Below are positions 33,941 to 46,562 of a DNA stretch of 64,000 nt, one piece after another (position 1 is the first letter of the stretch; each line of letters starts with the position of its first letter). Origin of the DNA: Asterella californica (Eukaryota > Streptophyta > Marchantiopsida > Marchantiales > Aytoniaceae); contig JAYKYS010000012.1 in the NCBI GenBank assembly GCA_036924285.1, positions 12,090,001-12,154,000 on the forward strand, read 5' to 3'. A program made the position numbers and the translations under genes. The notes beneath the pieces are model-generated. The model searched no databases. It saw only the letters and a program-made list of their open reading frames with translations, and was not told where the DNA came from.

Positions 33941-34342
33941 CAGAAATTTGCTTGATCACACCCCCAGTAGGTTCCTTGAGCTTGATCATACCCCTCTTAG
34001 GTTCCTTAAGCTTGATCATACCCCTGACGGGTTATTGACAGTAGAACCAGTCATGTTATCTCTTGGTTCATCATTTTAGTACTTCCAACCTTGACTAAAT
34101 ATCACTGTAACTCAAAATATTTAACATTAAGCAAAATAGTTAGACTATATATGCTCGGATATTTAATATGTGCAGTTTCACATGTGAGTAACATCACAAA
34201 GTGACTGGTTTTATAGGCAACAGCCAGTCAGGGTGTGATCAAGCCATACATCGTAAGAGGGGTGTGATCAAGCTCAAGGAACCTACTGGGGTTGTGATCA
34301 AGCTCAAGGAACCTACTGGGGTTGTGATCAAGCAAATTGCTG
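33941..34342. mobile_element. MITE with 9-bp target duplication and 30-bp subterminal repeats
   Basis: The 402-bp element has ends CAGAAATTTGC and GCAAATTGCTG and is flanked by a perfect 9-bp direct repeat, GCAAAACTC (33932-33940, 34343-34351). Next to the left end, a unit starting GCTTGATCAyACCCC repeats at 33950, 33980 and 34010. The right arm has the reverse unit at about 34231, 34261, 34291 and 34321. Both arms therefore have an exact 30-bp period. There is no coding capacity. A 9-bp duplication fits the Mutator-like superfamily, but the CAG ends are more hAT-like, so the class is open. Confidence 0.8.
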
Positions 34343-34351
34343 GCAAAACTC

Positions 34352-36442
34352 TGTATGTAATTCACTAAAACATTAGGTTTTATTTAGTTATTAAATATTA
34401 CAAGAAATAGTAAAAACTAATTAGTCAACTATCACCTTCCCAAAGTAGTAATTCCCCGTCCAGCTTTCCGACAATTTCGAAATCTCAGTCCACGCAAGAA
34501 AATAGCAGAACCGGAACCGGAACTCACCGTTGGGTTCAGTCTCGAAGAGAAATAAAAAGAGATGACTCCCGTCTTGTCTCTTCAATTTCAAGAAAAACCA
34601 TAACCCATCCTATCTGCAGATCGAATTTCTATTTCTAACCATTCGCGTTTGTTTTTTCTTCCTCTTCACAAAATCACGATTTGGATGCATATTGTTCGTG
34701 ACGCGAAAATGATGCTATGAAGTGCTGCTACTCATGGACTCGATCTCTGATGGATTAGTAGAGCGTGTCAAATATTCTTGGTCAAAGAAGAGAAAATAAG
34801 ATTTGAGCTGAGAGTTACGTTACCGATGGAGGTGTCCTGACGTTTTCTGCTATGCGTCAGTATAGCTATACATTGATTGTGAAAATCGAAAGGAACGGAC
34901 ATTTTTTTTGTTAAATTAGTGGACGGTTAAGTGACGGAGAGAACTAACGGCTATAGAAATAAAAAAAATTGAGTTAGATTGAGATAAATCGCTAGTGTAT
35001 AATTCTGCAATTACATTACAAGCGTAGCTCTTTGTCGATCGCAAAGAAGAAAAGAGAAAGAACTTTTTTCGTGTAATGAACAGTTAAGTGACGGGAAAAT
35101 GAAAAGAAAAATGAGCAACTGTGAAAAGAAAAGAAAAATTGTAAAAATAAAAAGAAAAAGAGAAGTTTTTGGTCGGGTTGTGATCGGTTAAGTGACGAAA
35201 GGAGCGCACGGAGCAGATGTTGAATCCAAAAAAGAATTAGGTTATATCCAGATCAATCGCTAGCCTCGACCTTCCAAGAGTAGCTCCTTGTTATTTTATT
35301 TTTGTGGGTTTTGGCTGTGAGTGAGCAATACGTGAGTTAGTACTCAAGGTAGTAATTCTTATATTATAAAAGTAAATAGTTTTATAAAATAGTTTTTTCA
35401 GCCCACAGTGCGCCCATAAACTATACACGGTTATACATAAAGTTATTTTTTGATAAATTACAGCTTTTTCTCTTTTCTCTTAGAGAATCTTCTTTCTTAG
35501 CTTTAACATGGACTACTAGTAGTGCAAATTCGGGTTCTGCCTGTGCCGAGAGCGGGCAGAGGGGTAAGATAGTGTGACTCTATCACGAGACTTTTGTGGC
35601 AAGTGGTGAGCTAACCATAGCCTTGCGGAGTGGACTTGCTGCATGTGGGCCAAATCTTTAATTAATCTAGTCTATTTAATTAGGTGTTTAATAAAATAAT
35701 TGCGGAGTAATCAATCAGGTCTAGGAAGAATCTTCACAGATGATATAATTTCGAGCTACGAGGTCCGAACGTAGTAGACTTTTAGAGTCCTCGAATGTAA
35801 ATTCGGACCATCGAGTTCGGTCCAGCTATTGAGGCTGCCGAAAAGCTGATGAGATGATTAGTTCTATTATATATTTTGGTCTTAAGAGTTTTTACAGTAA
35901 TCATGTGCCCCGCCATGATGAACATCTTCTGGTTGGATTGCAGATCGATAGGTTTCTTAATCTGACTGCTGTATGTACTCGTTGAGTCCAGACGAATACT
36001 AGCAAAAGTGATGGCCACTTCATTCTATACAGTAGTCTATAATTATGTAACAAGATTCACACCCACTAAAGAAATCGTCAATTCACACTCACGTCAGAAG
36101 CTTGCACTGAATTCAAAGAGACATCTCTTATATATCCTCATCTATATATCTTTTCCACTTCTGGCAAACGTACAGATCTTGTATGGATGATCATAACCGT
36201 AAGTCTACCTGAGACTGAAAGTACAGACCTGGAAAATCATTCTGGGGAACCATGCACCGGACACAAGCATACAGCTTGGCAGATCTGTAGAATATGAGCG
36301 ATATGAGACGTTAGGTCAGAAACCTGTCATGAGCTTTTGAGAAATCACTCGACATCGAAGATTCGACAGCTACCGGACGGACTAATTACTTGTAGCCTAT
36401 ATGCTCATAAGAAAGTACTGTACAAGTTCATTCAGATGTAGC
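34352..36442. other. Unassigned intergenic DNA
   Basis: No gene is recognised. AT-rich, with AAAGAGAAAA-type purine runs at 34790-35180. The piece GAGAATCTTCTTTCTTAGCTTTAAC near 35485 is a lone end of the TGTCAAAG-type MITE family. Confidence 0.35.
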
Positions 36443-36451
36443 CTACAGATG

Positions 36452-36805
36452 CAGAAATTTGCTTGATCACACCCTAGTAAGTTTGTTGCGTTTGATTACA
36501 CTCATTTTAACAATGTATAGTTTTGATCACACCTTTGATTAGCTATCGAAGATCAAACTAGTCACTTTTTCTTGTCCATCATTTCACTACCTTCGTTCGT
36601 GATGAAATACCTCTTCCATTCAAATCGTTTCAACAATAAAATACATGTTAGATGATACATGCTCTAAAACTGATGTGTGCAGTCTAACATGTCACTAATA
36701 TTGATAAAGTGACTGGCACTGAGGAGGACTTTTCAAGCACTTTGCTAGTCAAGGATGTAATCAAACCTAACAAACTTACCAGAGGTGTGATAAAGTAAAT
36801 TTCTG
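36452..36805. mobile_element. Second, diverged copy of the CAGAAATTTGC MITE
   Basis: The 354-bp element has ends CAGAAATTTGCTTGATCAC and GTAAATTTCTG. It is flanked by 9-bp repeats CTACAGATG (36443-36451) and CTAGAGATG (36806-36814), one mismatch. GATCACACC-like subterminal repeats remain but are eroded. It supports 9 bp as the target-site length of this family. Confidence 0.75.
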
Positions 36806-36814
36806 CTAGAGATG

Positions 36815-38093
36815 TTTTACGCTTTTTCTTGGAGCCTAGTGCTCCTTAAGCCACTAACAAAGCATTGAATATGATAGTTAGCAGATATCGGAGAGTTGAC
36901 AATACTCAGATTCCACAGTAGACTCCCAAGCAAATCAAAACTCATATCAACAAGTGACATTCTACTTATAGGACTCAACATGGTCCTGGAGCAACCTTTG
37001 CCATAAAACGAGCCTTTCAGGGAAGGCTCACTGACGCAGAATATGATATATATATATATATACTGGCATACGAATAAAGTAATTCTTGGTGAAAACTCTG
37101 ACTTCCTTGGACACTTAAGGCAACCTCCAATAATTATGAACTCGTGTAAGTACAAGGTGTGTAAGGGTCTCTGTCCACAAGTAGGTATATTATGCTTATT
37201 TGCTAAGCATAATATAGCATTTGTCTTGATCCGTGCATCCACCCATTGTGACTTCCCACCATAGTGTGATATTTTTTGGCTTTTTCGCTAAAAAATGATT
37301 CTCGTACGATGTGATCAGAATATTTTCCATCATTTCAAAAATTTCATTCATAATTTCATTCGAGTGTTCATTTCCGAATTCGAGTGTGAAGAGGAAGAGT
37401 CTCAACCACAAGCGATGTGAGCTTTGCCTCAAAGCTAACAAGAACCAATATATGTATTAAAATTGGGTGGACTTTATTGAAGTACAAGCTCTTGTGTCTC
37501 AGAATTGGGCAGCAGAAGGTGACTGTTTGCACAGTCATTTCTGAAGTTCTGACACACACTTACCAGAATGTATTGACTGCTGGGCGAGTGGGAAAGATTA
37601 CGAAGGATGTTGCAAAAAAAAACCAAGTCTGGATACGGAAACCAACAAACAAGCAAAAAGAGAAGCGAAATACGAAGGCAGCTTGCAAGAACCAGAGCGT
37701 GGATAAGATAAGAGAGACAACTAAGAGATTCTGAAACAAAAATGATGTTTCAAAGTGAAAAGAAGTCGAAGTGAAAACAAATGCCCACGATGGAAAGAAA
37801 TAAACAGAAGAGCGGCTTACGAGGTCAAAACACTATTAAGAAGGAAGGAAAAGGTGACTGAAATGCCTTTATCATCATTGACCGTATCACCTAGAATCCA
37901 AGAGCAACTGACTACCTAGTTAAACACAGTTATGTTGCCAAGACCTCTCGGGCGTCTGATGCACCTTGAGCCGAATGCATTGTGGAAAGAACATCGGGTT
38001 CTCGTGGCTCGACTTCCATTGGCTCTAGCTTCAGATCTGACGTTTAATCAGAATATTATGCAGAATGTAGCAACAATGAACTAGTGTTGGTAC
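36815..38093. other. Unassigned DNA with two open frames and a small hairpin
   Basis: Open frames of 141 residues (minus, 36817-37242) and 105 residues (plus, 37417-37734) show no recognisable family and are probably accidental. An (AT)n run is at 37045-37062. A perfect 13-bp inverted repeat with loop TTTGC lies at 37186-37216. Confidence 0.35.
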
Positions 38094-38960
38094 CTAGTCA
38101 ATAGAAGAAACTATGCCGGTGTCCAGTATATACCACTTTTGCTTCAGGAGTCCGAAGACCTGCTCCACAACCATGCGTCTCCTGAAGTGTGTTTCATTGA
38201 GGACACGCTGTAGATGGCCACTAGAAGGACGAATACTGTATGAAACCATAAACCACTTCATGAGCTGATATCCCGAATCGTCTAGTAAATAGGGATGCAA
38301 TGGATAAGAATCATTCAACGGTAGTACCAGTCTCGCCAAGTACTGTCCTTGCATCACTCGCTGGAAAAAACCTTGAGTTTCGGAGTAGTCTCACGGACCC
38401 ATGTTGCCTATCATAAATATCGAAAGAAACACCTTGACTATCCACTACCCCCTGCATGAGAAGGGAATAGAAACATTTTCTGTTGTAGTAGTCGGTTACT
38501 AGTTCACGGCTTGGAGATGCTTTAATCGAGATATGTGTCCCGTCGATAGCACCTTGGCAATTCGGCAACCCGCACAACTTGTAGAACCCCTCGTTGACTT
38601 GTACCATGTCTGGAGAAGTAGATCAGACAAGGTAGCGACCTCGCAAGACCCTAACAATTACTTCAATCCCTTCCTGCATTATCATTTTTACTGTGGACTC
38701 TCCCACTCCAAAGAGCTCACTTATGGAGAAGTAGATAGAGCCATCAGGAAGACGATAAATCACAATTGCTAAGCATTTCTCAACTGGCACTGCTCTCACA
38801 AAAAAAATGTATCTACGCGTTCTAGCTCAGGCCCCATTGCTCAACTTCTCATGCAACCAAAAAATGATGTCTTCTTCATTCGCAAACATCGCATAAACAA
38901 ACACTACTCCGATGCTTAACCCACCATCGAACCTCCTCTTTCTTGAGACAGTACACCACT
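38094..38960 (-). pseudogene. PIF/Harbinger (HARBI1-like) transposase remnant
   Basis: On the minus strand, pieces in order give RRFDGG, FANEEDIIFWL, VEKCLAIVIYRL, FGVGESTVK, then LPNCQGAIDGTHISIKA with the first catalytic Asp, GVVDSQG, then LLDDSGYQLMKWFM with the second Asp, and RRRMVVEQVFGLLKQKW with the catalytic Glu. This is the DDE nuclease that cuts and pastes PIF/Harbinger DNA transposons. A stop separates the N-terminal part near 38610, and a frameshift lies at about 38311-38357, so no functional protein is made. The Myb-like partner gene remnant lies just upstream on the same strand. Confidence 0.85.
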
Positions 38961-39099
38961 GCAAATAACCTCCCAAAAGCTTGAGAACCGGCCCTTGTCA
39001 TAGTCAACCCCCTATGTACTCGCTTCCGTTTTCTGGAGAAACCATTGATGCATTTGAAAATGGACTAGAAGAGCACCACCAATTGGAGCAAAGCTCCAT

Positions 39100-39480
39100 T
39101 GGTCACAATTAACAACTCCCACAATGCCTTGCACCCACCTACACCACCTAAACTAAAGAAATTGTCAAAATTCAGGTCAGCCTCCTTGCGAATCTATTAG
39201 CACGTCTGTCACGGTTGCTCATGACTTGGAATGCTTCGTTCCCGGAATGAGCATTCTAGTCCTTTATTTTACGTAAGACTGCAGCATATTGCCCCATCTT
39301 GACTTGGCTTGCTTTGAATCTACATTTATCCCTTGAGGTCTCAACTTCTCAACTATAACATCCCACTTGGCAGCTGAAGTGACCCATAACATCTCTACTG
39401 CATTGTTAAGAGACTCAAACCACTCCTCATGCTTGATCTCGAGAATGACAACAATTGTCCTCTCTCATCGATAACAGTTG
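39100..39480 (-). pseudogene. Myb/SANT-like (trihelix) partner ORF remnant of Harbinger
   Basis: The minus strand reads EEWFESLNNAVEML, AAKWDVIVEKLRPQGINVDS, KSRWGNMLQSYVK and, after a frame change, GNEAFQVMSNRDRRANRF. This is the Myb/SANT-like DNA-binding protein that accompanies PIF/Harbinger transposases. It has stops and frame changes. The protein at 53.5 kb is its closest relative in the window (shared LRPQGIxVD). Confidence 0.7.
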
Positions 39481-39599
39481 TTACCTAAAGATTGAGGGTT
39501 GATGGGCATATAACCAAATGCCATAGCAGTTGAAGTTGTCAGAGGATCAAAATATAAGACAAGGTTCAAGAGTGAACTCAAACTCGAATGTCCTTGGAG

Positions 39600-40925
39600 T
39601 TGCATTCTTATACTTTATAAAGTGAGAGAAGGAGTACAAGATAAAATTGTATTCCTTAAAAAAATTCTTAACAAATCTACGATAAAATCTTGTCATTCTC
39701 AAGAAACTCTTAAGTTGAGTGTGATCTTCTAGAGCCTTCCAATGTTAAATGATTGTTATCTTATCTTCCATGACTTGTATGCCTTCTACACTCACTCTAT
39801 GTCTCAAGTAGTCCATCTCTGTTTTACCAATTGACTATTGTAGAGGATTTGGAAGACCTCTCTCAAAAGTCATCTATGTTCTCATAGTTTTGCTATAGAA
39901 TAGAATATCGTCAAGAAACTAACGACTGATCTATCTAAGTAAGGACAGAATATGTCATCCATCAGACCCATAAAAATGACCGGTATATTTGTGAGACCGA
40001 ATGACATCACTATATATTCAAAGTGATCATACTTTGTTCGAAATGTAATTTTCTCACATCTTCACCGACAATCTGGATTTGGTTGTAATCGCTCCGTAAG
40101 TCTAGCTTGGTGAAGTACTTTGCTCCTTTGAGTTACTCAAATATATCATCATCCGAGATAATGGATATTTATTCTTCACAATCTGCTGATTGAGCGCTCG
40201 ATAATCGATGCACACTCGTAGATTTTTATTCTTTTTTCTCACAAAATGACATGGAGCTCCATATGATGACACACTGGGCTATATAAACCCTTTTTGCAAT
40301 ATCTCTTCAATTTGTGTCTTGCACTTCTCCAATTCATGTGGTGCTAGTCTGTATGGAGCTTTACGATGAGGTGTGCTCTTAGTATCACCTCAATTTTATG
40401 TACAATTTGTCATTTTGGTGGTAGCCCTGGAGTGAGATCATCTTAGAAAGACATTTGATTATCATACCTCACAAGCTTTCTGAAATCTGTCTGTTAATTA
40501 CTCGAGATCTTTCTAATTAAACCAAAAAAGCAAACATCGCTATTGAATATAACACTTGTATCTATGACATACAAAGATAAGTTTTGTCTTCGAGATCTCA
40601 CTTTATCTTTGAAAATTTTTCATTGTTTGATTTTCACTACTTTTCTTCTACAATCTACTTCAAGATTATATTGCTCCATCCACGATGTACTCAATATGAC
40701 ATCATAATAAGCTAATTTGATTACTCACCATTCAATCTCTTCTTGATATTCACCTAAAATAAGTTCTAACTTTCATGATAAAGACTCAATCTTCTCTATT
40801 TGTCCATTGGGTAGTTCAACCTCTTCACAATCATCGCTTTCTAATTCTATTCCTAACTTCATGATAATCGATCGAGACGAAAAGTTCTCTATTGCACCAT
40901 GATCAGTTAGTACTTCACTTGCGTC
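39600..40925 (-). pseudogene. Ty3/gypsy protease-reverse transcriptase remnant
   Basis: Minus-strand pieces include LTDHGAIENF (retropepsin, about 40876-40919), then [19 protein letters not shown] (about 40150-40230), FTKLDL and [20 protein letters not shown] (about 39975-40010), and TRFYRRFVKNF (about 39665-39700). This is the usual order of a gypsy pol. Many stops and frame changes are present. It is a different family from the intact element (DHGA rather than DHGS protease and a standard RT). Confidence 0.75.
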
Positions 40926-41164
40926 TCTCCCAAGACTCCATCCGTGATAATCAGTTGCACATTATTTTTTGTCAATCTTTTTTTCCTCCCCTCTTTTTTT
41001 TTTCCTCTTCTTGAATTAGTAAGACTACGGTATGCATTTACTGGTGTTCTTCATTTTCTAGTGTCATCTCGACTTCTTCATTTTCTTCTCCTTCATTCGA
41101 ATGATTCAGAGGTCGATGATCTGGAGGTCTCGGATCTCTTGAGATTGTCAAACCCCAACTAGGC

Positions 41165-41700
41165 CCCATATGTCACTATTGGAAGAATCGCAAGGTCTGA
41201 CGAATTCATCACCGAAATGATAAACAATGACATTCAAAAATGCTCACGACGTAGATACAGAAGCTTGATGTGAAAACGGATTCAAGAATATTAATTCCGG
41301 GGTTAGAAATCTATCTTCATCCATAACATAACTCTCTGATACTCTTCCTACACTCCAGATTAACCTTCCGATGCACTTAAAGTTTCAATTATAGAGCCTT
41401 TGATCCAATGAGTTTTTGATCCAATGATCTTCTTGGAGGAGCCTTTATTGAATGAGACAAACAAAGATTTGTCATAAAGCTTTCAAAGAGTACGAACCAA
41501 AGCATTTAAGGTATGCTTCGAACTCTGTCTCTAGATCAGTTTTTGAGTAAAAAAAAACATCATTTTGATCCTCAAAATCCTTCTAGAAAATTTCGGTGAT
41601 TGTTCGGCGCTCATGCTTATTAATAGAAGTATCCTTTTGCTGAATCTATTCTCCGGTCGACTTAGACGGAACTGATTATTATACCAAGAAGTTTACTAAA
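41165..41700 (-). repeat. Weak fourth copy of the 50.2-kb dispersed repeat
   Basis: Text such as GAATTCATCACCGAAATG and GAAGCTTGATGTGAAAACGG matches 13.5 kb in the same sense and 50.6 kb in reverse. It lies upstream, in the minus-strand sense, of the protease-RT remnant, which suggests that the dispersed repeat belongs to that gypsy family. Confidence 0.5.
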
Positions 41701-42109
41701 CTAAATTTTATCTCTAATCGATAAATAAAACTGTAATTATTACACAGAAGATCCACCCAACTTCCATCACTTCTTGGAAGTTCCAATTTGCTTGTGAATC
41801 GAAAATGTGAGTCTTGCAAAGCATTCATACCGGCTGGCACAATGAGCCAACAGAGTAATAATGAGATTAGTATATGTATAACTAGCTAGAGACATCTGAA
41901 GGTTTAGTGCTGACACATAGGATGTAGTATGCTACAAAGTTCACACTATTGCCTAAACTTGCAAGCTTTGTATAACGCACATATCACGAAGGGTCCTGAA
42001 ATTTAGATGCAAACTAAATTCATACACTATGCCATCGAGATTTAACAGAAAAGCACGATGTGAAATGCATAACAATTCAACAGACTATAATGTCACGCAG
42101 TCCCACTAT

Positions 42110-42490
42110 CAGAATTCCTATTTAGAGCAGATAGAACGAAACTCTACAGCACAATGTATAAGCATGCAAAAAATGCAATAGTTGTTCGCTCCGAGTCAGC
42201 TTTCGTCCACTCCCTGTCAGAGCAGATAGAAGGAACGAGAACAAAATTGTGCAGCATAGTGTATAAGCAAGCAAAAGATCCAATAATCACTCGCTACAGT
42301 CTGAACTGATTTGTATAAACATTCATAGCAGAACAAAGGAACCGGGACGAATAAGCAAAACATGAAAAAATCACGCGGTCTGGAGTCTAATCTGACTTCT
42401 AGCTACATTCAGAGCACACTTATAGCGTCATCACAAGCACCGAAGCAAGAAATGAAATAATCGTGCAGCTTGGAGTGTGAACTGTTCTCT
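42110..42490. repeat. Degenerate tandem repeat, about 100-110 bp period
   Basis: Units near 42121, 42221, 42327 and 42440 share AGAGCAGATAGAA.GAA, then GCA.AGTGTATAAGCAAGCAAAA and AATAATC..CGC. Divergence is high. Confidence 0.5.
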
Positions 42491-42499
42491 CGAGAGATT

Positions 42500-45174
42500 T
42501 GGGTGACTTCTTTATAAACGTGAATACACCGGCTGTAGTTGGAGTCCTAATTTTGCCATCATGCGAGCGGTTACCCAAAGGCGATGGATCAATATATTAC
42601 AAAGGCGTTTCTTCACTCTCAAAAGTGGAGCGCGAGCCATAGCTATCTTGATCTGGAGGCTGGTCCGTCTCGGCCTTGGCTTCTACTATATTGCTGTCGC
42701 ATCGATCTACTCGGGGTGACAACTCCCTCGAGGCCGAAGTCTAGTCGAATGCTTCAGTTCACGACAGCACACTTGCAAAAATAAATGCCAAGAACTCGCC
42801 TTGCTCGTCTGCGAGCCCTTCAGTCCGTCACACTCCGACCTGACTGTTCAATCCCCACCATATTCACATTCACCGCCCTCTGAATCGGTTCTCATCACGC
42901 AAGATCAGCACACTGCAGTTACAATGGTGATAGAATTTTGCATGTCCATGCCCTTGTTCTCGTGCAGCGGTCGACTATCGACCTCCCAAACTCAAACTCC
43001 GAGCCGCGTCCATTCTTCCCGTGAAATAATCCGAGTCTGCATTCGTCCACTCCTAGAGCTCCATGTGGACTCCCAGTGGCCATTATCCCACGGAGTGTCA
43101 GCGAAATGTTCAGAAAAGGAAGGGGGACGTCCCTGTCCCAAAAGCATGGAGATACCAGATTCATGAAAAGATTCCATTAGCAGACTAAAACTCCTCGGGT
43201 GTGAAGGCGCGCCTTATTACCGAGCCAACTTGACACGCCCTGATAAGCGAAATAACATGTTGGTGGGTAGAGACCCTAACCAAGAATGGTGAGCATGTAT
43301 GCTAACTTGGTTTGAGAAGTTAGCAAAATTATGTATAACCGAGGATTTTCCATAAGAAACGTGTAAGGAAAAGTACATTTCCAAGGTGGTACCCTTGGTA
43401 AGTAATTGCGTGAAAGATGCATGATAGGTGTCCAGTACAATACGCGATTCCTAACGATCAGTGCAAGAAAGCAACTAAAACTGTAAAATAAAGTCGAGAG
43501 CCAAAACCAAACAGCAAGGGGGACGATTTAAGATGATGATGGCAGAAGAACAGTGGATGGAGAGGTAATCCCACTGCAACCGGGAAAAGTCGAACTAAGA
43601 ATTCGCAACACTGAAGCAATTCCCTCAACAGAAGTCACTCGGACACAGCTGTAGGTGAGCAGAATATGTTAGTGATAATGTATTTCTTACCCGAGTTTGT
43701 GTAATTGCACACATTCCTGAGCTCAGGAATGTGTAGTTTATCTTCAGTGCAGTGAGTTTATGCTTCTTGTTGCTAAACTTGTGGATAGGGCATTTCCTTT
43801 CCTTGTGACTGATAAGAATGCAATAAAGATCTCTTTGCAACCGTGTCAAAAGCGAACCTGTACTTTTCTACTTAGCCCTCGACGGCACTAAGATGAGGCC
43901 TAAGAACTAAAGCGCCATAACTCAAATGCATGCATAATATACACTATTGACTAAACAGTTCGGCTCACTGTCGTAACGACACACATAAACCAGAGACCAA
44001 AAGATGTAGCGTACTACGGTAGAAGTCTTCAAGCTATGACTCCCACCCACACTCGAGAAGACAGATTTCTCCATCCCCGTTGATTGCTACTACTTCTACA
44101 GCTACCGGTTTCCAGCTGGAAACAGTATAGTAGTCATGAAGAAGATCTCGAGTGTGGACTGATCCTCGTGATGCCCAGTAGAACAGATAAGACCCTCGTC
44201 TATAGTTGCCCACTCAATGGCAAAGCACCCAATAAAAGCAAGGGAACAAGCAGCGGAAACGGAGGTAACAAGCTCTGTTTAGCCCAGAAAACAGCTACAG
44301 AGGAAAACAGTTCCATACCGTACTACTAGTCGAGTAAACATGGCACCTTTTGGCCATGACATGGACAGATCTGCTACGCTCGAGGGGACCAGGACTGAGA
44401 GGGTAAAGGTTGGTTGTTGAAGCTTCAGTAACCTAGGAGAGTGGGACATTCGCTGTTCGACAATTCCTGAGGCAACTACCTACTGCTGCATGCATCTCAG
44501 ATACACAGTAGCAGCGAAGCAGTTCCGCCCACGATGCCCCACCTACCTGCACCGAAGAATTCCAGTTCCCCAAGTTGTATGTGAATTGTCTTCTCTGTGA
44601 TTCACCGTGAAGTCTGTCACGCTGTGTGGTCTTGCACAGTGTAGCAAAAGAAGATAACCAAGCCGGGATAAGCAATTAACGTTCAATGATTCTAAGGCCT
44701 CTGAAAGGATACATGTGAAAGTGCATAATACAGTAGCAATGGTCGAAGGTCGATGCCTCGAGTGAGAGTACTCTTACCGAGGAAATCAGTTTTAGCTGAG
44801 AGAGAATAAATAACAGCATGTTCCACAGCCACGAGAGGGTTAAAAGATCGAGTCTCATTCTGTTACCTTCGGAGTCCAATGGGCGACAACGACCCGCGAC
44901 AAGAATGCGTAAGAAATATGCAACTCGGATTCGCGAGAACAAGGCCTTGATTTAGGTTTATAGTAAAAAGGTGCTCGTCGAAGGTGAGCTGAAGCGAGCC
45001 CGACAGAAATGATCGTCACCGAAAGGTGTACTACAAGGATAGTAGGGTATGAGAAGACACTGGACTTTAGAAAATCAATGGCTGTCAGTGGCTCTCACTG
45101 AGTCCTGGCCTGGTTCAAGCAAAAGCGGCCTCCGCCGGATGGACTGTTTGTAGATAAGAATTAACGAAGCGAAG
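42500..45174. other. Low-repeat, GC-richer stretch without a recognised gene
   Basis: Open frames at 42801-43166 (+), 42919-43177 (-), 44084-44329 (+) and 44433-44942 (-) have no family I recognise, and several overlap on opposite strands. The base composition and lack of repeats suggest that genic DNA (promoter, UTR or exons) may be present. A perfect 26-bp palindrome is at 43709-43734. Confidence 0.35.
43709..43734. repeat. Perfect 26-bp palindrome without spacer
   Basis: The sequence is ACACATTCCTGAG followed immediately by its exact reverse complement. Confidence 0.95.
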
Positions 45175-45735
45175 ATGCCGTGGAGTAACTTCGGACTATC
45201 TGTGCTCAACCCTACTCTGACCCCGTGGCGTTCGCTCAAGGAAAGCGTTCAGGCTTGGTAATCGAACTGTGTCTTGAGCTGCTGCAGTTCGTCTACTGAA
45301 TACCTCGAAGAGCTGAGCTGACGAAGCTTCAAGTTTTGGGGATCATGGTTACGAGGTGCGTTTTCCAGTAGGTTGATGCCCGAAAATTTTCCATCTCCCC
45401 TGTCCACGTTTCAGCAGTCCAATGTCTGTGATCTGGGGCAGCTGGTGTTGAATCACCGGTTTGTCTGAAGGCCATGTGCAGAGACCCTCGGATATCTTAC
45501 TCCGATCGGGTTCGTATGCTAAGCCTCGTTCTGTGAAATGGTTCAGGCTTGGAAAAGCAGTAGCAGACCTCGAAACTCGGCCACTGCCATTCATCTCCAG
45601 AGGCGTCGGTCCTGACAGCTTGCCATTGGCTTCCTGCCCTTGTCCTCGGTCGAACTTAATTGCGGCGTTACATGCTTCTGTGGATCAGCGATTGGGATCT
45701 CAAGGTAACAAGTCCACTACCACTAATAAGTCGTC

Positions 45736-45762
45736 AACATAGAATGGGAAGCATTCTATGTT
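45736..45762. repeat. Perfect 11-bp hairpin with 5-nt loop
   Basis: AACATAGAATG and CATTCTATGTT are separated by GGAAG. It lies in the putative upstream region of the DUF309 gene. Confidence 0.9.
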
Positions 45763-46403
45763 GGCTTGCAGTCTTCTTCCACATCAGCAAAGTTTCAAAT
45801 GGACAGCACTTTGCCTCGAATTATTGCTTTCACTCTTCAGAGAAAGCAGTGTTGCAAAGTTCGTTGCACTCCATAGACCGGAGAGTGACATTATCGCCGC
45901 TTCTCTGTGCTCTCGGGACTCTTCAAAATTAGGTACAATAACGTTATGTAGGGCGGCTTTAACGCTGTTTCGTTTGTGGATCCAGTAGAAAGCTTGAATC
46001 ATGGCATGATAAGAAGCAAGAATGACTAAGAATGGAGAAGTTTTGTGAATAGACAGTCTTCCTAATGAATCGAACGAGCTTATGACCGAACAGATTCTCG
46101 CTTTACCTTTCTATTCTAGTGAAGTGCGAGTTGTATACACGTTCATCGATATAAACGTCATCCTCGTATAGCTTTGTTTCATCCGCATACTATTGGGACT
46201 TCTAGGTACCCGACCACCAGGAAACCTAGAACTGCCCAGCAGATGTTCCTCCGGTGGACTAGATCCTAAGACGCGATGACATTCACTACGGGGTGCTAAA
46301 ACTGATGCTGTAGGAGGGGAAGAATCTCTAGCCGTGAACTTACACTTCAAATTTGTCTGTTATGTTATAGGATGTCTGTTGTCAGTGTCTCCACAGGTTT
46401 GAC

Positions 46404-46562
46404 ATGGAGGCAAAAGGATCCCACAGCCTTCTGACCAACTTTCACTTCGCTTCTAAATTTGTGGCATCGCAGTATGCTGCAGAGAATTCCCCTAATGGTC
46501 ACGAGTGGAAGGATGGAAGCGTTAGTGTCAATTTGGTTCATTTTTACACCGGCGCCATATAG
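46404..46562 (+). other. Small open frame upstream of the DUF309 exons
   Basis: An ATG-started frame of 52 codons (MEAKGSHSLLTNFHFASKF..) ends at TAG. Its composition is protein-like, but I recognise no family. It could be a 5' exon or a separate small gene; there is no further support. Confidence 0.2.

Noticed and set aside
36817..37242. 141-residue minus-strand frame
   Set aside because: No family, contains an (AT)n-coded YIYIYI run, overlaps a plus-strand frame.
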